This document shows, in pieces, positions 24,880 through 34,476 of a stretch of DNA of 64,000 nucleotides. The notes under the pieces were generated by a model. It was given only the letters and a program-made list of their open reading frames with translations, was not told the DNA's origin and ran no database searches. This DNA is from Cytobacillus sp. S13-E01 (GTDB lineage Bacteria; Bacillota; Bacilli; Bacillales; Bacillaceae_L), in assembly GCF_029193815.1 (NCBI RefSeq), contig NZ_JARFVC010000005.1, positions 62,001 through 126,000 of the forward strand, written 5' to 3'. The stretch's first letter is position 1; each line of letters begins with the position of its first letter. A program made the translations under genes and the position numbers.

Positions 24880-26157
24880 ATGAACTTTAAAACGTTCATA
24901 TTGTTCCCAATAATTATTGTTATGTTTGGAACAGTCATATTTGGAAGTTTTAATGCAGCTAAAGTAGATGCATTTTCAGAACAAATCATCCAAAGAGGAG
25001 CGACTGGTGATGATGTAATAGAGCTGCAATCAAGACTCCAGTATAATGGATATTATCATGGAACAATTGACGGTGTATATGGTTGGAGCACTTATTGGGC
25101 AGTCCGAAACTTTCAAAAAGCATTTGGTTTAACAGAAGTAGATGGCTTAGTAGGGCATAGTACAAAAGATATGTTAATAAGAGCCACAAAATATAATCAA
25201 CCTTTTGTATATGACAACCTAAAAAAAGGTAACCGATTTACGCATTATGGTGGTGTCCCGTGGAAAATACAATCCGCACCATCACAAGAAACAATTGAAA
25301 AAGCAAAGAAAAGTGCTGAAAAAATGAAAATTGCGCAGGAACAACAATACCAAGCGCAAGGCCAAGGGGAAAATCAGCAAGATCAACAACATCAAGGACA
25401 AGGCCAAAAACAGCAAAATAAGCAACAGGCTGGGCAAGAAGGGGAACAAAATCAAGGACAGCAACAACAAAATCACCAACATACCAAGCAACAAGGTCAA
25501 CAACAGCACGAGCACAAAGGACAGCAACAAGGTCAGCAACAGCACGAGCACAAAGGACAGCAACAGGCACAGCAACAAGGTCAGCAACAGCACGAGCACA
25601 AAGGACAGCAACAGGCACAGCAACAAGGTCAGCAAAATCAAGAGCAGACCCAGGAACAACAAAAGCAGCAGCCCCAAACGAACCAGCAACCACCACAGGA
25701 ACAACAGCAAGAACCAGAGCCCGAGGCCCAGAAAAAACAGCCAGAGACTCCGCAACAAGAGGAAAAACAAGGTCCTACTGCTGCCAATATGCCGGGTGGG
25801 TTTTCGCAAAATGATATCCAGTTAATGGCGAATGCTGTGTATGGAGAAGCAAGAGGAGAAGAGTATATTGGACAGGTTGCGATTGCAGCGGTTATTTTGA
25901 ACCGTCTCAATAGTCCAACATTCCCTAATACAGTATCAGGAGTAATATTTGAACCATTAGCTTTTACTGCTGTTGCAGATGGACAAATTTGGTTAACTCC
26001 AAATGAACAGGCAAAAAAAGCGGTATTAGATGCTGTTAATGGTTATGACCCAACTGGAAATGCTACTTACTACTTTAATCCGGATACAGCAACAAGTAAA
26101 TGGATTTGGGGTAGACCTCAAATCAAGAGGATCGGAAAGCACATTTTCGCTAAATAG
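24880..26157 (+). CDS. sleB: Spore cortex-lytic enzyme SleB with expanded Gln-rich linker
   Basis: Lytic transglycosylase that degrades spore cortex during germination. Order: signal/anchor segment (1-31), peptidoglycan-binding domain (about 37-100, with DVIELQSRLQYNGYY), a low-complexity Gln/His/Glu/Gly linker (about 145-300), and the SleB/CwlJ hydrolase domain (about 305-425, VYGEARGEEY with the catalytic glutamate). At 425 aa it is about 120 aa longer than usual, all in the linker, which contains tandem units GQQQHEHKGQQQ(AQQQ). GGGAGG precedes the ATG. Forms an operon with ypeB. Confidence 0.93.
   Translation: MNFKTFILFPIIIVMFGTVIFGSFNAAKVDAFSEQIIQRGATGDDVIELQSRLQYNGYYHGTIDGVYGWSTYWAVRNFQKAFGLTEVDGLVGHSTKDMLIRATKYNQPFVYDNLKKGNRFTHYGGVPWKIQSAPSQETIEKAKKSAEKMKIAQEQQYQAQGQGENQQDQQHQGQGQKQQNKQQAGQEGEQNQGQQQQNHQHTKQQGQQQHEHKGQQQGQQQHEHKGQQQAQQQGQQQHEHKGQQQAQQQGQQNQEQTQEQQKQQPQTNQQPPQEQQQEPEPEAQKKQPETPQQEEKQGPTAANMPGGFSQNDIQLMANAVYGEARGEEYIGQVAIAAVILNRLNSPTFPNTVSGVIFEPLAFTAVADGQIWLTPNEQAKKAVLDAVNGYDPTGNATYYFNPDTATSKWIWGRPQIKRIGKHIFAK
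25491..25635 (+). repeat. In-frame tandem repeat inside sleB
   Basis: Three near-identical units, one of 36 bp and two of 48 bp, coding GQQQHEHKGQQQ and GQQQHEHKGQQQAQQQ. Such a tract can change length by slippage without breaking the frame, since units are multiples of three. Confidence 0.85.
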
Positions 26158-26171
26158 GAAGGTGAATAATA

Positions 26172-27524
26172 ATGCTAAGAGGTATTTTTATTACTATATT
26201 AACAATAGGAGTTATAGGAACATCTTATTGGGGCTATAAAGAGCATCAAGAAAAAAATGCCGTATTAATTCAGGCGGAAAATAACTATCAACGTGCGTTT
26301 CATGATTTAACATACCAAATTGACTTACTAAACGATAAGATTGGAACGACTTTAGCAATGAGTTCTCGTGATTCACTATCTCCAACTCTTGCAGAAGTTT
26401 GGAGAATCACATCTGAGGCTCATTCAGATGTAAGTCAGTTACCTTTAACGTTACTTCCTTTCAATAAAACGGAAGAGTTTCTGGCTAATATAGGTGATTT
26501 TAGTTATAGAGCAGCGGTGCGAGATTTAGAGAAGGAACCATTAACAACTAAGGAGTATGAATCCTTGCAGAGTCTGTATAAAAACTCTGCGGAAATTCAA
26601 AAGGAATTGAGAACAGTTCAACATTTAGTTATTGATAATAACCTACGTTGGATGGATGTAGAATTGGCGTTAGCCTCTGGTGAAAAACAGGCAGATAACA
26701 CAATAATTGATGGTTTTGAAACAGTTGAAAAGAATGTAGCTGCATATTCTGAATCAGAGTTCGGAGAAACGATGACAGTAATGCAAAAAGGACGTGGAGA
26801 TGGCGAATTTAAGAATTTAGAAGGTGAAGAAATAGATGAAAATGAAGCGAAAGAAGTGGCTAGAAAATTCTTAGGCTTGAAAAAAGAGATTAAAATGAAT
26901 GTCGCTGAAAATGGTGAAGGTGCCAGCAATGGTTTTTATAGTTTATCTATCCATGACCCTAAGGCGAAGAATGAAACGTTTATGGATATTACAAAAAAAG
27001 GTGGATATCCAATTTGGGTGCTCCAAAATAGGGAGATTAAAGACCAAAAAATAAGTTTGAACGAAGCTTCTACTATAGCAGCAAAGTTTCTCAAGGATCA
27101 TAAGTTTGATGATCAAGTATTGTATGAAAGTGCTCAATATGATAACGAGGCCGTGTTTACATTTGTAGCAAATATCAACGGGGTGAGAGTGTATCCAGAT
27201 TCTATAAAGATGAAAGTTGCGTTAGATGATGGGAAAATTAGTGGATTTTCGGCAAGAGATTACTTAATTTCCCATCAAGAGAGAGAGATTCCAAATCCGA
27301 CAATTTCAATCGATGAAGCAAAGAAAAAGATGAATGCAAACCTAACTGTTATGGAAGATTATAAAGCGCTAATTATTAATGATATTGGCGAAGAAGTACT
27401 TTGTTATGAGTTTTTAGGTACGATTGATAACGATACCTATCGTATCTTCATTAATGCTGAAACTGGTTTCGAAGAAAAGGTAGAGAAATTAAAAAATCCA
27501 GAGCCGTTATATAAGCAAATTTAA
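26172..27524 (+). CDS. ypeB: Germination protein YpeB
   Basis: Partner of SleB, needed for its stability and deposition in the spore and acting as an inhibitor until germination. One N-terminal transmembrane helix (about 4-21), an N-terminal helical domain (about 30-190) and C-terminal PepSY domains (about 220-440; ISLNEASTIAAKFLKD, ISIDEAKKKMN). Length 450 aa is standard. It begins 14 bases after sleB with GGAAGGTGA as ribosome site. Confidence 0.94.
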   Translation: MLRGIFITILTIGVIGTSYWGYKEHQEKNAVLIQAENNYQRAFHDLTYQIDLLNDKIGTTLAMSSRDSLSPTLAEVWRITSEAHSDVSQLPLTLLPFNKTEEFLANIGDFSYRAAVRDLEKEPLTTKEYESLQSLYKNSAEIQKELRTVQHLVIDNNLRWMDVELALASGEKQADNTIIDGFETVEKNVAAYSESEFGETMTVMQKGRGDGEFKNLEGEEIDENEAKEVARKFLGLKKEIKMNVAENGEGASNGFYSLSIHDPKAKNETFMDITKKGGYPIWVLQNREIKDQKISLNEASTIAAKFLKDHKFDDQVLYESAQYDNEAVFTFVANINGVRVYPDSIKMKVALDDGKISGFSARDYLISHQEREIPNPTISIDEAKKKMNANLTVMEDYKALIINDIGEEVLCYEFLGTIDNDTYRIFINAETGFEEKVEKLKNPEPLYKQI

Positions 27525-27547
27525 ACAAGTAATTGTTGTACTAAGAC

Positions 27548-27581
27548 AAGGGAAGGCGAATAATGCTTTCCCTTTTTTTTA
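27548..27581 (+). terminator. Intrinsic terminator after ypeB
   Basis: AAGGGAAGGC / GCTTTCCCTT stem (27548-27557, 27565-27574) with eight T residues. Confidence 0.9.
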
Positions 27582-27689
27582 ATCCATGATTTAATATTAG
27601 TATAGGATACCATCGTAAATAGTAGGGGTCTTTCTCTTAATGAGAAATATTTAGGTAAATATATATAATAGCGGAGAGAGTGATTAACT

Positions 27690-28352
27690 TTGTTGAAAAT
27701 AGGGGATACGATCACCCTTGAGCCAAAATATAATGTTGAAGATGAATCATACAGGTGTAGGGTCGTCGAAAAAAAGGCAAATAAAATTTATATTGATTAT
27801 CCCATTAATGACAAAACTGGTCGTACAGTCTTTCTAATTGATGGTACCCAGTTAAAGGCCTCTTTTGTAGGTAAGGATAATACTGTATACCTCTTTGATA
27901 CAGGTGTGTTAGGTCGTTATAAACAAACAATACCGATGATAATTCTTGCTTATCCAGGTATTGAAAATCTTATTCGTGTTCAAAGAAGACAATACGTACG
28001 AATAGATACAGCGATTGATGTTGCTGTACATTCCGAAAATAAGAAATTCACTCCGTTTGTATCAGTTACAAATGATATCAGTGCAGGGGGGTCATCGATT
28101 ATACTTCCCAAAAATTCAAATTTGAGTGCGGGTCAATCAATTCTAACTTGGTTTGTGATACCACTTCTTTCAGGTGAATATCAATATTTGAAACTAAAAA
28201 GTAAGGTTATTAGAATTGTACTAGGTAAAAACGGTGAAAGGAATAAGGCATCCCTACAGTTTACAGAAGTTAATGAGATTAAGCGGCAACATTTAATAAA
28301 GTTCTGTTTTGAACGTCAACTAATCCAGCGGAAAAAAGGTGTTTCCCAATAG
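27690..28352 (+). CDS. ypfA: c-di-GMP-binding flagellar brake MotI (YpfA, PilZ)
   Basis: YcgR-like protein that, when bound to c-di-GMP, slows the flagellar motor. N-terminal YcgR-N domain (about 1-90) and C-terminal PilZ domain with both c-di-GMP motifs: R100QYVR104 (RxxxR) and NDISAGG (D/NxSxxG). Length 220 aa. TTG start at 27690 with AGAGAGTGA about 5 bases upstream; TTG 27693 is an alternative. No flagellar structural genes are in the window, but cheR is. Confidence 0.9.
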   Translation: MLKIGDTITLEPKYNVEDESYRCRVVEKKANKIYIDYPINDKTGRTVFLIDGTQLKASFVGKDNTVYLFDTGVLGRYKQTIPMIILAYPGIENLIRVQRRQYVRIDTAIDVAVHSENKKFTPFVSVTNDISAGGSSIILPKNSNLSAGQSILTWFVIPLLSGEYQYLKLKSKVIRIVLGKNGERNKASLQFTEVNEIKRQHLIKFCFERQLIQRKKGVSQ

Positions 28353-28426
28353 CCCTGGTTAATTTCCCAAATTTTTTCACATACTATAACTATAGTGTCT
28401 AAATTTGGTAAAGGATGTTGATTGGA

Positions 28427-28609
28427 ATGAAAAGATTAGAAGGAATTCTGTTAAAGCTTGCAATAGTACAGTTTATTTTTTTAATTATTGCCCAAATGCT
28501 GCTTATGCAAAGTGAACTCACTCCATATTTAACAAAAATTCAGGATTATGAAGGAATCAACGGTAATAAATATGTTAAAACAATAGAAACGATGTTAGAG
28601 GAACAATAA
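28427..28609 (+). CDS. ypfB: Small membrane protein YpfB
   Basis: 60 aa protein with one hydrophobic helix (LAIVQFIFLIIAQMLLM) and a polar tail ending TMLEEQ. Position between ypfA and cmk and general look match YpfB of B. subtilis. I prefer ATG 28427 (MKRLEG) because AAAGGA lies about 12 bases upstream and it fits the family length; ATG 28415 would have no ribosome site. Function unknown. Confidence 0.75.
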   Translation: MKRLEGILLKLAIVQFIFLIIAQMLLMQSELTPYLTKIQDYEGINGNKYVKTIETMLEEQ

Positions 28610-28668
28610 ACTTCATAGGTTCCCATAGCGTCAAATCGAGGTAGGTTTTTTAGGAGGTAAAGATTGGA

Positions 28669-29349
28669 TTGAGAATGATGAAAAAAAGTATATCAATCGC
28701 TATAGATGGTCCAGCCGCAGCTGGTAAAAGTACTGTAGCAAAAATAATAGCAGATAAACTATCGTACATATATATTGATACTGGAGCTATGTATAGAGCT
28801 CTTACTTATAAAGCACTTCAACAGGGTGTTGACCTAAATAATGAAGAGCTTTTAATGAATGTCCTTACTTCTACATATATTGAATTAAAGCCCGGTAAAA
28901 ATGGACAATTAGTGTTTGTAAATGAGGAGGATGTAACTGATCGAATACGATCTGGTGATGTAACTAATTCAGTATCAATTGTAGCAAAACATCGGTTAAT
29001 TCGAGCAGAGATGGTTAAACGACAACAGCAACTTGCACGTAGTGGTGGAGTTGTAATGGATGGTAGAGACATCGGTACGCATGTATTGCCAAATGCTGAA
29101 GTGAAAGTGTTCCTACTTGCTTCAGTTGAGAAGAGAGCACAACGTCGCCACGAGGAAAATTTATCAAAGGGTTTTCATTCAAATCTAGAAGTACTTATGA
29201 AAGAAATAGGAATCCGCGATAAACTAGATTCTGAAAGAGAAGTAGCTCCATTACGTAAAGCTTGCGATGCAATTGAAATTGATACAACTTCATTATCAAT
29301 TAATGAGGTTGTGACACGTATTATCGAGTTGGCCCAGGAAAGGAACTGA
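28669..29349 (+). CDS. cmk: Cytidylate kinase
   Basis: Phosphorylates CMP and dCMP with ATP. P-loop [11 protein letters not shown] (Gly14-Ser21), substrate segment DTGAMYRA and [16 protein letters not shown], lid with [13 protein letters not shown]. Length 226 aa. The TTG at 28669 is favoured since AGGAGGTAA (28652-28660) is at normal distance (11 bases), while the later ATGs (28675, 28678) are 17 or more bases away. It heads the cmk-plsC pair. Confidence 0.93.
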   Translation: MRMMKKSISIAIDGPAAAGKSTVAKIIADKLSYIYIDTGAMYRALTYKALQQGVDLNNEELLMNVLTSTYIELKPGKNGQLVFVNEEDVTDRIRSGDVTNSVSIVAKHRLIRAEMVKRQQQLARSGGVVMDGRDIGTHVLPNAEVKVFLLASVEKRAQRRHEENLSKGFHSNLEVLMKEIGIRDKLDSEREVAPLRKACDAIEIDTTSLSINEVVTRIIELAQERN

Positions 29350-29355
29350 TCTTAT

Positions 29356-29934
29356 ATGAATTTTTATTCTTTTGCCAGAGGAGTAGTTTCTATTGCATTG
29401 TCCCCTCTTTATAGAATAGAGGTCATTGGGACTGAAAATATACCTTCAACTGGTTCAGTATTAATTTGCTCAAATCACATAGAGAATTTTGATCCGCTTA
29501 TAGTGGGTATTACATCCCCGCGGGCAATCCATTTTATGGCGAAGGAAGAGCTTTTTAATGTTCCTGTTATGGGAAAAATAGTATCAAAAGTGAATGCTTT
29601 TCCTGTTAAAAGAGGAATGAGTGATCGAGAAGCACTTCGTAAAGGGTTAAAAGTCCTAAAGGATAATAATGTGTTAGGCCTTTTCCCTGAGGGGACACGA
29701 AGTAAAGATGGCAAATTAGGTAAGGGGCTTGCTGGTGCTGGTTTTTTTGCTATTAGGTCTAATGCTACTGTTATTCCCTGTGCTATAATTGGTCCATATA
29801 AGCTATTTGGTAGATTAAAAGTAGTCTATGGTAGACCAATTGATATGGAAGCATTACGCGAACAAAAAGCTTCGGCTGAGGAAACAACAGACAAAATTAT
29901 GAATTCGATTGGCGAATTAATTGAAAAATTTTAA
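29356..29934 (+). CDS. plsC: 1-acyl-sn-glycerol-3-phosphate acyltransferase PlsC
   Basis: Acylates lysophosphatidic acid to phosphatidic acid, the second step of phospholipid synthesis. Catalytic motif NHIENFD (His41, Asp46; NHxxxxD) and acyl-acceptor motif FPEGTRS are intact. Length 192 aa; one N-terminal hydrophobic segment fits membrane association. It starts 6 bases after cmk and is surely cotranscribed. Confidence 0.92.
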   Translation: MNFYSFARGVVSIALSPLYRIEVIGTENIPSTGSVLICSNHIENFDPLIVGITSPRAIHFMAKEELFNVPVMGKIVSKVNAFPVKRGMSDREALRKGLKVLKDNNVLGLFPEGTRSKDGKLGKGLAGAGFFAIRSNATVIPCAIIGPYKLFGRLKVVYGRPIDMEALREQKASAEETTDKIMNSIGELIEKF

Positions 29935-29979
29935 TAGTTTAGCAATTTTCCCTTGACAAAAAGTAGCATTTATTAGAAG

Positions 29980-30015
29980 TTAGTAAAAAGAGAATTTTTT
30001 ACTTTTTATTTTAAG
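29980..30015 (+). terminator. Weak terminator-like hairpin after plsC
   Basis: AGTAAAAA / TTTTTACT stem (29982-29989, 29996-30003) followed by TTTTATTTT. The stem is almost all A-T, so its strength is doubtful. Confidence 0.4.
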
Positions 30016-30020
30016 ATAAG

Positions 30021-30093
30021 AAACCAACATGGCTACCATTCAAATAGCCACCATCTACAATGAAAAAGTTAATTCATTGATTGAATATTGTAG
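30021..30093 (+). other. Candidate structured leader upstream of ypfD
   Basis: AAACCAACA precedes hairpin TGGCTA / TAGCCA (30030-30035, 30045-30050), then CCATCT and a CTACAAT / ATTGTAG hairpin (about 30055-30061, 30087-30093). The beginning matches the gudB leader at 19964. Beyond it, to 30221, I see nothing firm before the AAGGAGG of ypfD. Confidence 0.4.
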
Positions 30094-30234
30094 TTCTATT
30101 TTGGAAATGCTATTAATTTTTTTGTGTTAAAAAAGTGGTATTTTCATAAAGGTGATTAATATAACCACATACATAACATAAAAATTCAGGGAAAAGACAG
30201 TAGTTAAGTTGGTGGGATTTAAGGAGGAATTGGA

Positions 30235-31386
30235 ATGGTTGAAGACATGAATCAAGTAGAATTTAGAGACCTAGAAGTTGGAGAAATCGTAACTGGTAAA
30301 GTGACTAAGGTTGAAGAAAAACAAGTAATAGTAGGCATAGAGAATAGTAAATTGGATGGCATCATTCCAATTAGTGAACTGTCAAGTCTACATGTAGAAG
30401 CAGCTAGTGATGTGGTGGTAGAAGGTGAAGAGTTAGAGCTAAAAGTAATTAAGGTTGAAGAAGAGGCTTTAATCCTATCAAAGAAGGCTGCACTTGCTGA
30501 TGTTTCTTGGACTAACTTGGAGCAAAAGTTCGAGTCTGGAGAAGTTTTTGAAACTGAAGTTAAAGATGTAGTAAAAGGTGGACTTGTGGTTGACCTTGGT
30601 GTAAGAGGTTTTATACCCGCATCATTAGTTGAGGCACATTTTGTGGAGGATTTTACTGAATACAAAGGCCGAAACTTAACGGTTAAGGTTGTTGAACTGG
30701 ATAAAGATAAAAATCGTGTGATATTGTCACATCGTGCTGTGGTAGAACAAAACCAAGCTAACAAAAAACAACAAGTTTTTGACTTAATTAAAGTTGGAAC
30801 TGTTATTGAGGGAACTGTTCAACGTTTAACTGATTTCGGGGCATTTGTTGATATTGGTGGCATTGATGGACTTGTTCATATTTCTCAGTTAGCTCATAGT
30901 CATGTCGAAAAGCCTTCAGACGTAGTGCAAGAAGGGCAAAAAGTAAATGTTAAGATTCTTTCAATTGACCGTGATAATGAAAGAATATCTCTTTCTGTTA
31001 AGGAAACACTACCTGGACCATGGGCGAATATTTCTGAGAAACTAAAACGCGGAGATGTTGTTGAAGGTACAGTAAGGCGCCTTGTTCCATTCGGTGCGTT
31101 TGTAGAGGTTTTATCTGGTGTGGAAGGATTAGTCCATATTTCCCAAATTTCGCATAAACATATTGGCGCTCCTAGCGAAGTGTTAAAAGTAGGTCAAAAA
31201 GTAAGTGTGAAGATCCTAGAAGTAAATGAAGGAGAACAACGTATTTCTCTAAGTATTAAAGATTTAGAGGAAGATCCATCTCAAGAAGATTATAGCCAGT
31301 ATCAACAACAGCAAGATGAGCCTTCGGGTTTTCAGCTTGGTGAAATGATAGGTGATAAATTAGATAAACTAAATAAACTAAAATAA
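30235..31386 (+). CDS. ypfD: S1-domain protein YpfD (ribosomal protein S1 homolog)
   Basis: RNA-binding protein with four S1 domains (about residues 15-83, 101-167, 187-255, 272-341); the third and fourth carry the clear pattern [19 protein letters not shown] / [14 protein letters not shown]. Related to ribosomal protein S1, but Bacillus S1 homologs are not essential. Length 383 aa, the B. subtilis size. AAGGAGG sits about 7 bases before the ATG. Confidence 0.92.
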   Translation: MVEDMNQVEFRDLEVGEIVTGKVTKVEEKQVIVGIENSKLDGIIPISELSSLHVEAASDVVVEGEELELKVIKVEEEALILSKKAALADVSWTNLEQKFESGEVFETEVKDVVKGGLVVDLGVRGFIPASLVEAHFVEDFTEYKGRNLTVKVVELDKDKNRVILSHRAVVEQNQANKKQQVFDLIKVGTVIEGTVQRLTDFGAFVDIGGIDGLVHISQLAHSHVEKPSDVVQEGQKVNVKILSIDRDNERISLSVKETLPGPWANISEKLKRGDVVEGTVRRLVPFGAFVEVLSGVEGLVHISQISHKHIGAPSEVLKVGQKVSVKILEVNEGEQRISLSIKDLEEDPSQEDYSQYQQQQDEPSGFQLGEMIGDKLDKLNKLK

Positions 31387-31398
31387 TGGTGATAAATT

Positions 31399-32463
31399 GT
31401 GAGCAGAGCAAAGCGAAAATTAGATCATATACAACATGCAATTTCAACGGGTCAAAGTCGAGCTCATGGGTTTCTTGATATAACTTTTGTTCACCAAAGC
31501 TTACCTAATGTATCAGTAAGTGACATCGATCTACAAACTGTTATAGGCGAACTTTATATAAGTTCGCCCATTTTTATAAATGCTATGACAGGTGGTGGTG
31601 GTGAAGAAACGCGTAGAATAAATGGTGCACTTGCAAGAGTGGCGAACTTATGTGGGATTGGTATGGCAGTTGGTTCACAGATGTCAGCAATAAAAGACCC
31701 TAGTGAGCGTCCAACCTATGAAATAGTAAGAGAATCTAATCCAAATGGAATTATATTTGCTAATCTTGGTAGTGAGGCAACGATTGATGATGCTAAGCAG
31801 GCTATTGACATGATTGAAGCAAATGGTCTTCAAATTCATTTGAATGTTATACAAGAATTGGTCATGCCTGAAGGGGATAGAAGCTTTACGAATGCTCTTA
31901 AAAGAATTGAGGCAATCGTTAAAGCTATCGAAGTTCCTGTCATGATTAAGGAAGTTGGTTTTGGTATAAGTGTAGAAACAGCTGAACAATTAAAAAATAG
32001 TGGGGTATCCATTATTGACGTAGGCGGTTATGGTGGTACAAATTTTTCTGCAATTGAAAATAAGCGACGTAGTCATATCTTAGATTATTTTGATGATTGG
32101 GGTATAACAACATCTGCATCCATTGTGGAAGTTAGTAGTGTACAGGATCCATTACCTATAATAAGCTCAGGTGGTCTACAAAGTGCCTTGGACATTGCTA
32201 AATCTATCTCATTAGGTGCATCAGCTACTGCGTTTGCAGGCTATTTCTTAAAGATTCTTTTGTCAGAAGGTGAAGAAAAGTTAATTGTTAAAATCACCCA
32301 AATTCAAGACGATTTAAAAATGATAATGACAGCATTGGGTAGAAAAACAATTAATGAACTTCAGCAAGCACCTATCGTGATAAGTGGAGATACCTACCAT
32401 TGGTTACAACAACGTGGGATAGATACAACTAAATTTAACCGAAGAAAAACGTCTCTAAAGTAG
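31399..32463 (+). CDS. fni: Type 2 isopentenyl-diphosphate delta-isomerase Fni
   Basis: FMN-dependent enzyme interconverting IPP and DMAPP for isoprenoids such as the heptaprenyl chain of menaquinone. FMN/substrate motifs: [40 protein letters not shown] and [14 protein letters not shown]. Length 354 aa. GTG start with GGTGATAA upstream, only 12 bases after ypfD. The stop codon overlaps its terminator. Confidence 0.92.
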   Translation: MSRAKRKLDHIQHAISTGQSRAHGFLDITFVHQSLPNVSVSDIDLQTVIGELYISSPIFINAMTGGGGEETRRINGALARVANLCGIGMAVGSQMSAIKDPSERPTYEIVRESNPNGIIFANLGSEATIDDAKQAIDMIEANGLQIHLNVIQELVMPEGDRSFTNALKRIEAIVKAIEVPVMIKEVGFGISVETAEQLKNSGVSIIDVGGYGGTNFSAIENKRRSHILDYFDDWGITTSASIVEVSSVQDPLPIISSGGLQSALDIAKSISLGASATAFAGYFLKILLSEGEEKLIVKITQIQDDLKMIMTALGRKTINELQQAPIVISGDTYHWLQQRGIDTTKFNRRKTSLK

Positions 32464-32476
32464 AGACGTTTTTTCA
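32448..32476 (+). terminator. Intrinsic terminator overlapping the fni stop
   Basis: AACGTCTCTA / TAGAGACGTT (32448-32457, 32461-32470) with an AAG loop and six T residues; the TAG stop opens the right arm. Confidence 0.88.
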
Positions 32477-32569
32477 ATTTTTTATACCTGATTCTCAGGT
32501 TTCCGACATGGGAACTAATCAGAGGGTCTAAAATTTATTTTTTTAACCTTTTCTAAATAGTTGAAATTG

Positions 32570-32701
32570 CTATTTATTTCTTTCTCTCGACTCTTTGGCA
32601 CTCTCTAATCTTGTCGAACCAGGATAGTCTAGTGATTGATTCCGGTCAGATTCAACACGCTTATTTTCTCTTAACTTTTTTTCCTGACGATCTCGTCCCA
32701 T
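32570..32701 (-). CDS. ypzI: Small protein YpzI
   Basis: 43 aa, highly charged, starting MGRDRQEKKLRENKRVESDR and continuing NQSLDYPGSTRLES, which I recognise as the YpzI family. AAGGAGGG (32712-32719) sits about 10 bases upstream on the minus strand. No membrane segment or known function. It is convergent with fni. Confidence 0.8.
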   Translation of the reverse strand: MGRDRQEKKLRENKRVESDRNQSLDYPGSTRLESAKESRERNK

Positions 32702-32740
32702 CTTCTATTAATCCCTCCTTTTGTACTACAACTCAAATGT

Positions 32741-32860
32741 ATCCCGGATTAACGGGCAAAAAGACCCCCACTTCATAACTAAGAGAATACGAAGAAGTTT
32801 AAGTGGGGGATGAAAGCAACCCCCCACTTAGGGAAGTTTCCTTTATGGAGTTCACTTTAT
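32741..32860 (+). repeat. Dispersed repeat family 2, intermediate copy
   Basis: ATCCCG...CGGGCA, then CCCCCACTT paired with AAGTGGGGG (about 32765-32773, 32800-32808), GATGAAAGCAACCCCCACTT, and the end TTCACTTTAT. Ends about 110 bases upstream of the yphA start. Confidence 0.6.
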
Positions 32861-32969
32861 AGTATTTGTGAAAAAAATCACGAATATTCAATGGATTTTT
32901 GTTTTTTTTGTATTAGTGGGATTAATTTTCATAAAAAAAGAAATAATGGGGATGATAGGAGGCAGGGAT

Positions 32970-33578
32970 ATGGATGGTATTTATTTTTATTGGATAGCTT
33001 GGATAATATGGACATTAAGCACATTTTTTATGAAGAAAAATAATGAAAGATTAATCATTACTATCATAATTTTAATGCTGATTATATTTTCGGCAACTAT
33101 ATTACAGGTAGCTACTTTTAAAATTAATGCTTCCCTCCTTATTGCACTACTAAGCAGTTATTTATTTTTATCAATAAATACCAAAAATAAAACTAGAAGA
33201 ATTGTATACATCCTCTTATGTACGTTAACGATAACAACTGCGTATGTCAGCTTTCAATTATTCGAGCTGTTTGACCCTATTTGGCTCGTATTTAACCGTA
33301 AAATTATGCTAGCCTTTTGTTTAGTGTACTTAACTTTATTGTTAGTAAAAGATGCAAAGACCAGAATAATCTGTGCGGTGATTGGTGCTAGTCAAGGAGA
33401 GTTTTTATACGCCTTTATTCTAAGTGACTTTCGTTTTGATTACGAAGTAGGTTCTTTGCTATTTTTTGATGTTCTTGCCATTAGTGTCTTTACTCTCTTT
33501 ATATGGGGTTCATTAGAGGATCTCGTGCAATATTTTGATACATATTTTCAGAAAACAACAAAGGAGAAACATGGATGA
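32970..33578 (+). CDS. yphA: Membrane protein YphA
   Basis: About 202 aa with some six transmembrane segments; function unknown. It stands first in the yphA-YIEGIA-capping subunit cluster, as yphA does in B. subtilis. The ATG at 32970 has AGGAGG 7 bases upstream and gives the expected length. The frame stays open further upstream to a GTG at 32868, adding 34 residues with a hydrophobic stretch, but the only nearby ribosome site is 16 bases away, so I treat that as non-coding. Confidence 0.72.
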   Translation: MDGIYFYWIAWIIWTLSTFFMKKNNERLIITIIILMLIIFSATILQVATFKINASLLIALLSSYLFLSINTKNKTRRIVYILLCTLTITTAYVSFQLFELFDPIWLVFNRKIMLAFCLVYLTLLLVKDAKTRIICAVIGASQGEFLYAFILSDFRFDYEVGSLLFFDVLAISVFTLFIWGSLEDLVQYFDTYFQKTTKEKHG

Positions 33579-34476
33579 TATGAATGAATATACGTATCCT
33601 ATACTTTTGGGAGTATTTTTTGGAGTAATTAGTAGAATTTATATGCTTAAGACTGATTATCGTCAATACCCTACCTATTTACATGGGAAAATAATACATG
33701 TTGCACTTGGATTTATTGCTGCGGGGTTGGGTACAATTGCTGTACCTTCGATAATGGAACAAGAATTTACGGCAATTACATTTCTAACAATTGCTGCATC
33801 ACAATTTCGTGATGTACGAAATATGGAGAGAAATACGTTAACTGAACTAGATCATTATGAACTTGTTACACGAGGAACTACATATATTGAAGGAATTGCT
33901 ATAGCATTTGAGAGTCGAAATTATTTAGTTATTTTTACATCCTTTTTAACTACTTTTGCTTATCTAGTCTTCAATGTATGGATAGGGATAATCGTTGGTA
34001 TTATCACGATTATAATTTCTAAAAAACTAATGTCTGGTAGTAAACTTAAACAAATAGTAGATATCGAATATGTAAAACCAAGATTTGAAGGTGCGGGATT
34101 ATATGTTGATAATATTTATATTATGAATATCGGTTTGCCAGCAAGACAAGCTGATGTTCTTCGCTATGGGATGGGGTTTGTTTTAAAACCGAAAAGTTTT
34201 AATGCTCGCTCTACAATTGCAAATCTTGGTCAAAGGCAGGCGATTTTACATGATGTATCAACGGCATTGGGTGTATATCGTGATTCGGGTACACCAGCAT
34301 TAGTGCCACTTGCTAAACGGGATTTAGATGATGGGCGTGTAGGAATCTTTGTTTTACCACAAGAAAAAGACATTGAGAAAGCAATTGCGATAATTGGTCA
34401 AGTACCAACTCTTGAAAATGCAATTCGGATGCCAACGGAATCAAAAGCGAATAAGAAAGGTCGAAAATTGGAATGA
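33571..34476 (+). CDS. yphB: YIEGIA-family membrane protein
   Basis: 301 aa, several membrane helices in the N-terminal half, and the literal family signature YIEGIAIAFES at about residues 109-119. The C-terminal part is soluble. Start ATG 33571 has AAGGAG just upstream and overlaps the yphA stop by 8 bases. In spore formers this family pairs with a small capping-complex subunit, present next here; a sporulation role is probable but not shown by this sequence. Symbol follows the B. subtilis position. Confidence 0.85.
   Translation: MDDMNEYTYPILLGVFFGVISRIYMLKTDYRQYPTYLHGKIIHVALGFIAAGLGTIAVPSIMEQEFTAITFLTIAASQFRDVRNMERNTLTELDHYELVTRGTTYIEGIAIAFESRNYLVIFTSFLTTFAYLVFNVWIGIIVGIITIIISKKLMSGSKLKQIVDIEYVKPRFEGAGLYVDNIYIMNIGLPARQADVLRYGMGFVLKPKSFNARSTIANLGQRQAILHDVSTALGVYRDSGTPALVPLAKRDLDDGRVGIFVLPQEKDIEKAIAIIGQVPTLENAIRMPTESKANKKGRKLE

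Noticed and set aside
25238-25825. Large open frames on both strands inside sleB (Leu-rich, Val/Ala-rich and Ser/Lys-rich products)
   Set aside because: They mirror the CAG/CAA-rich linker of sleB in other frames; no ribosome sites and only low-complexity products.
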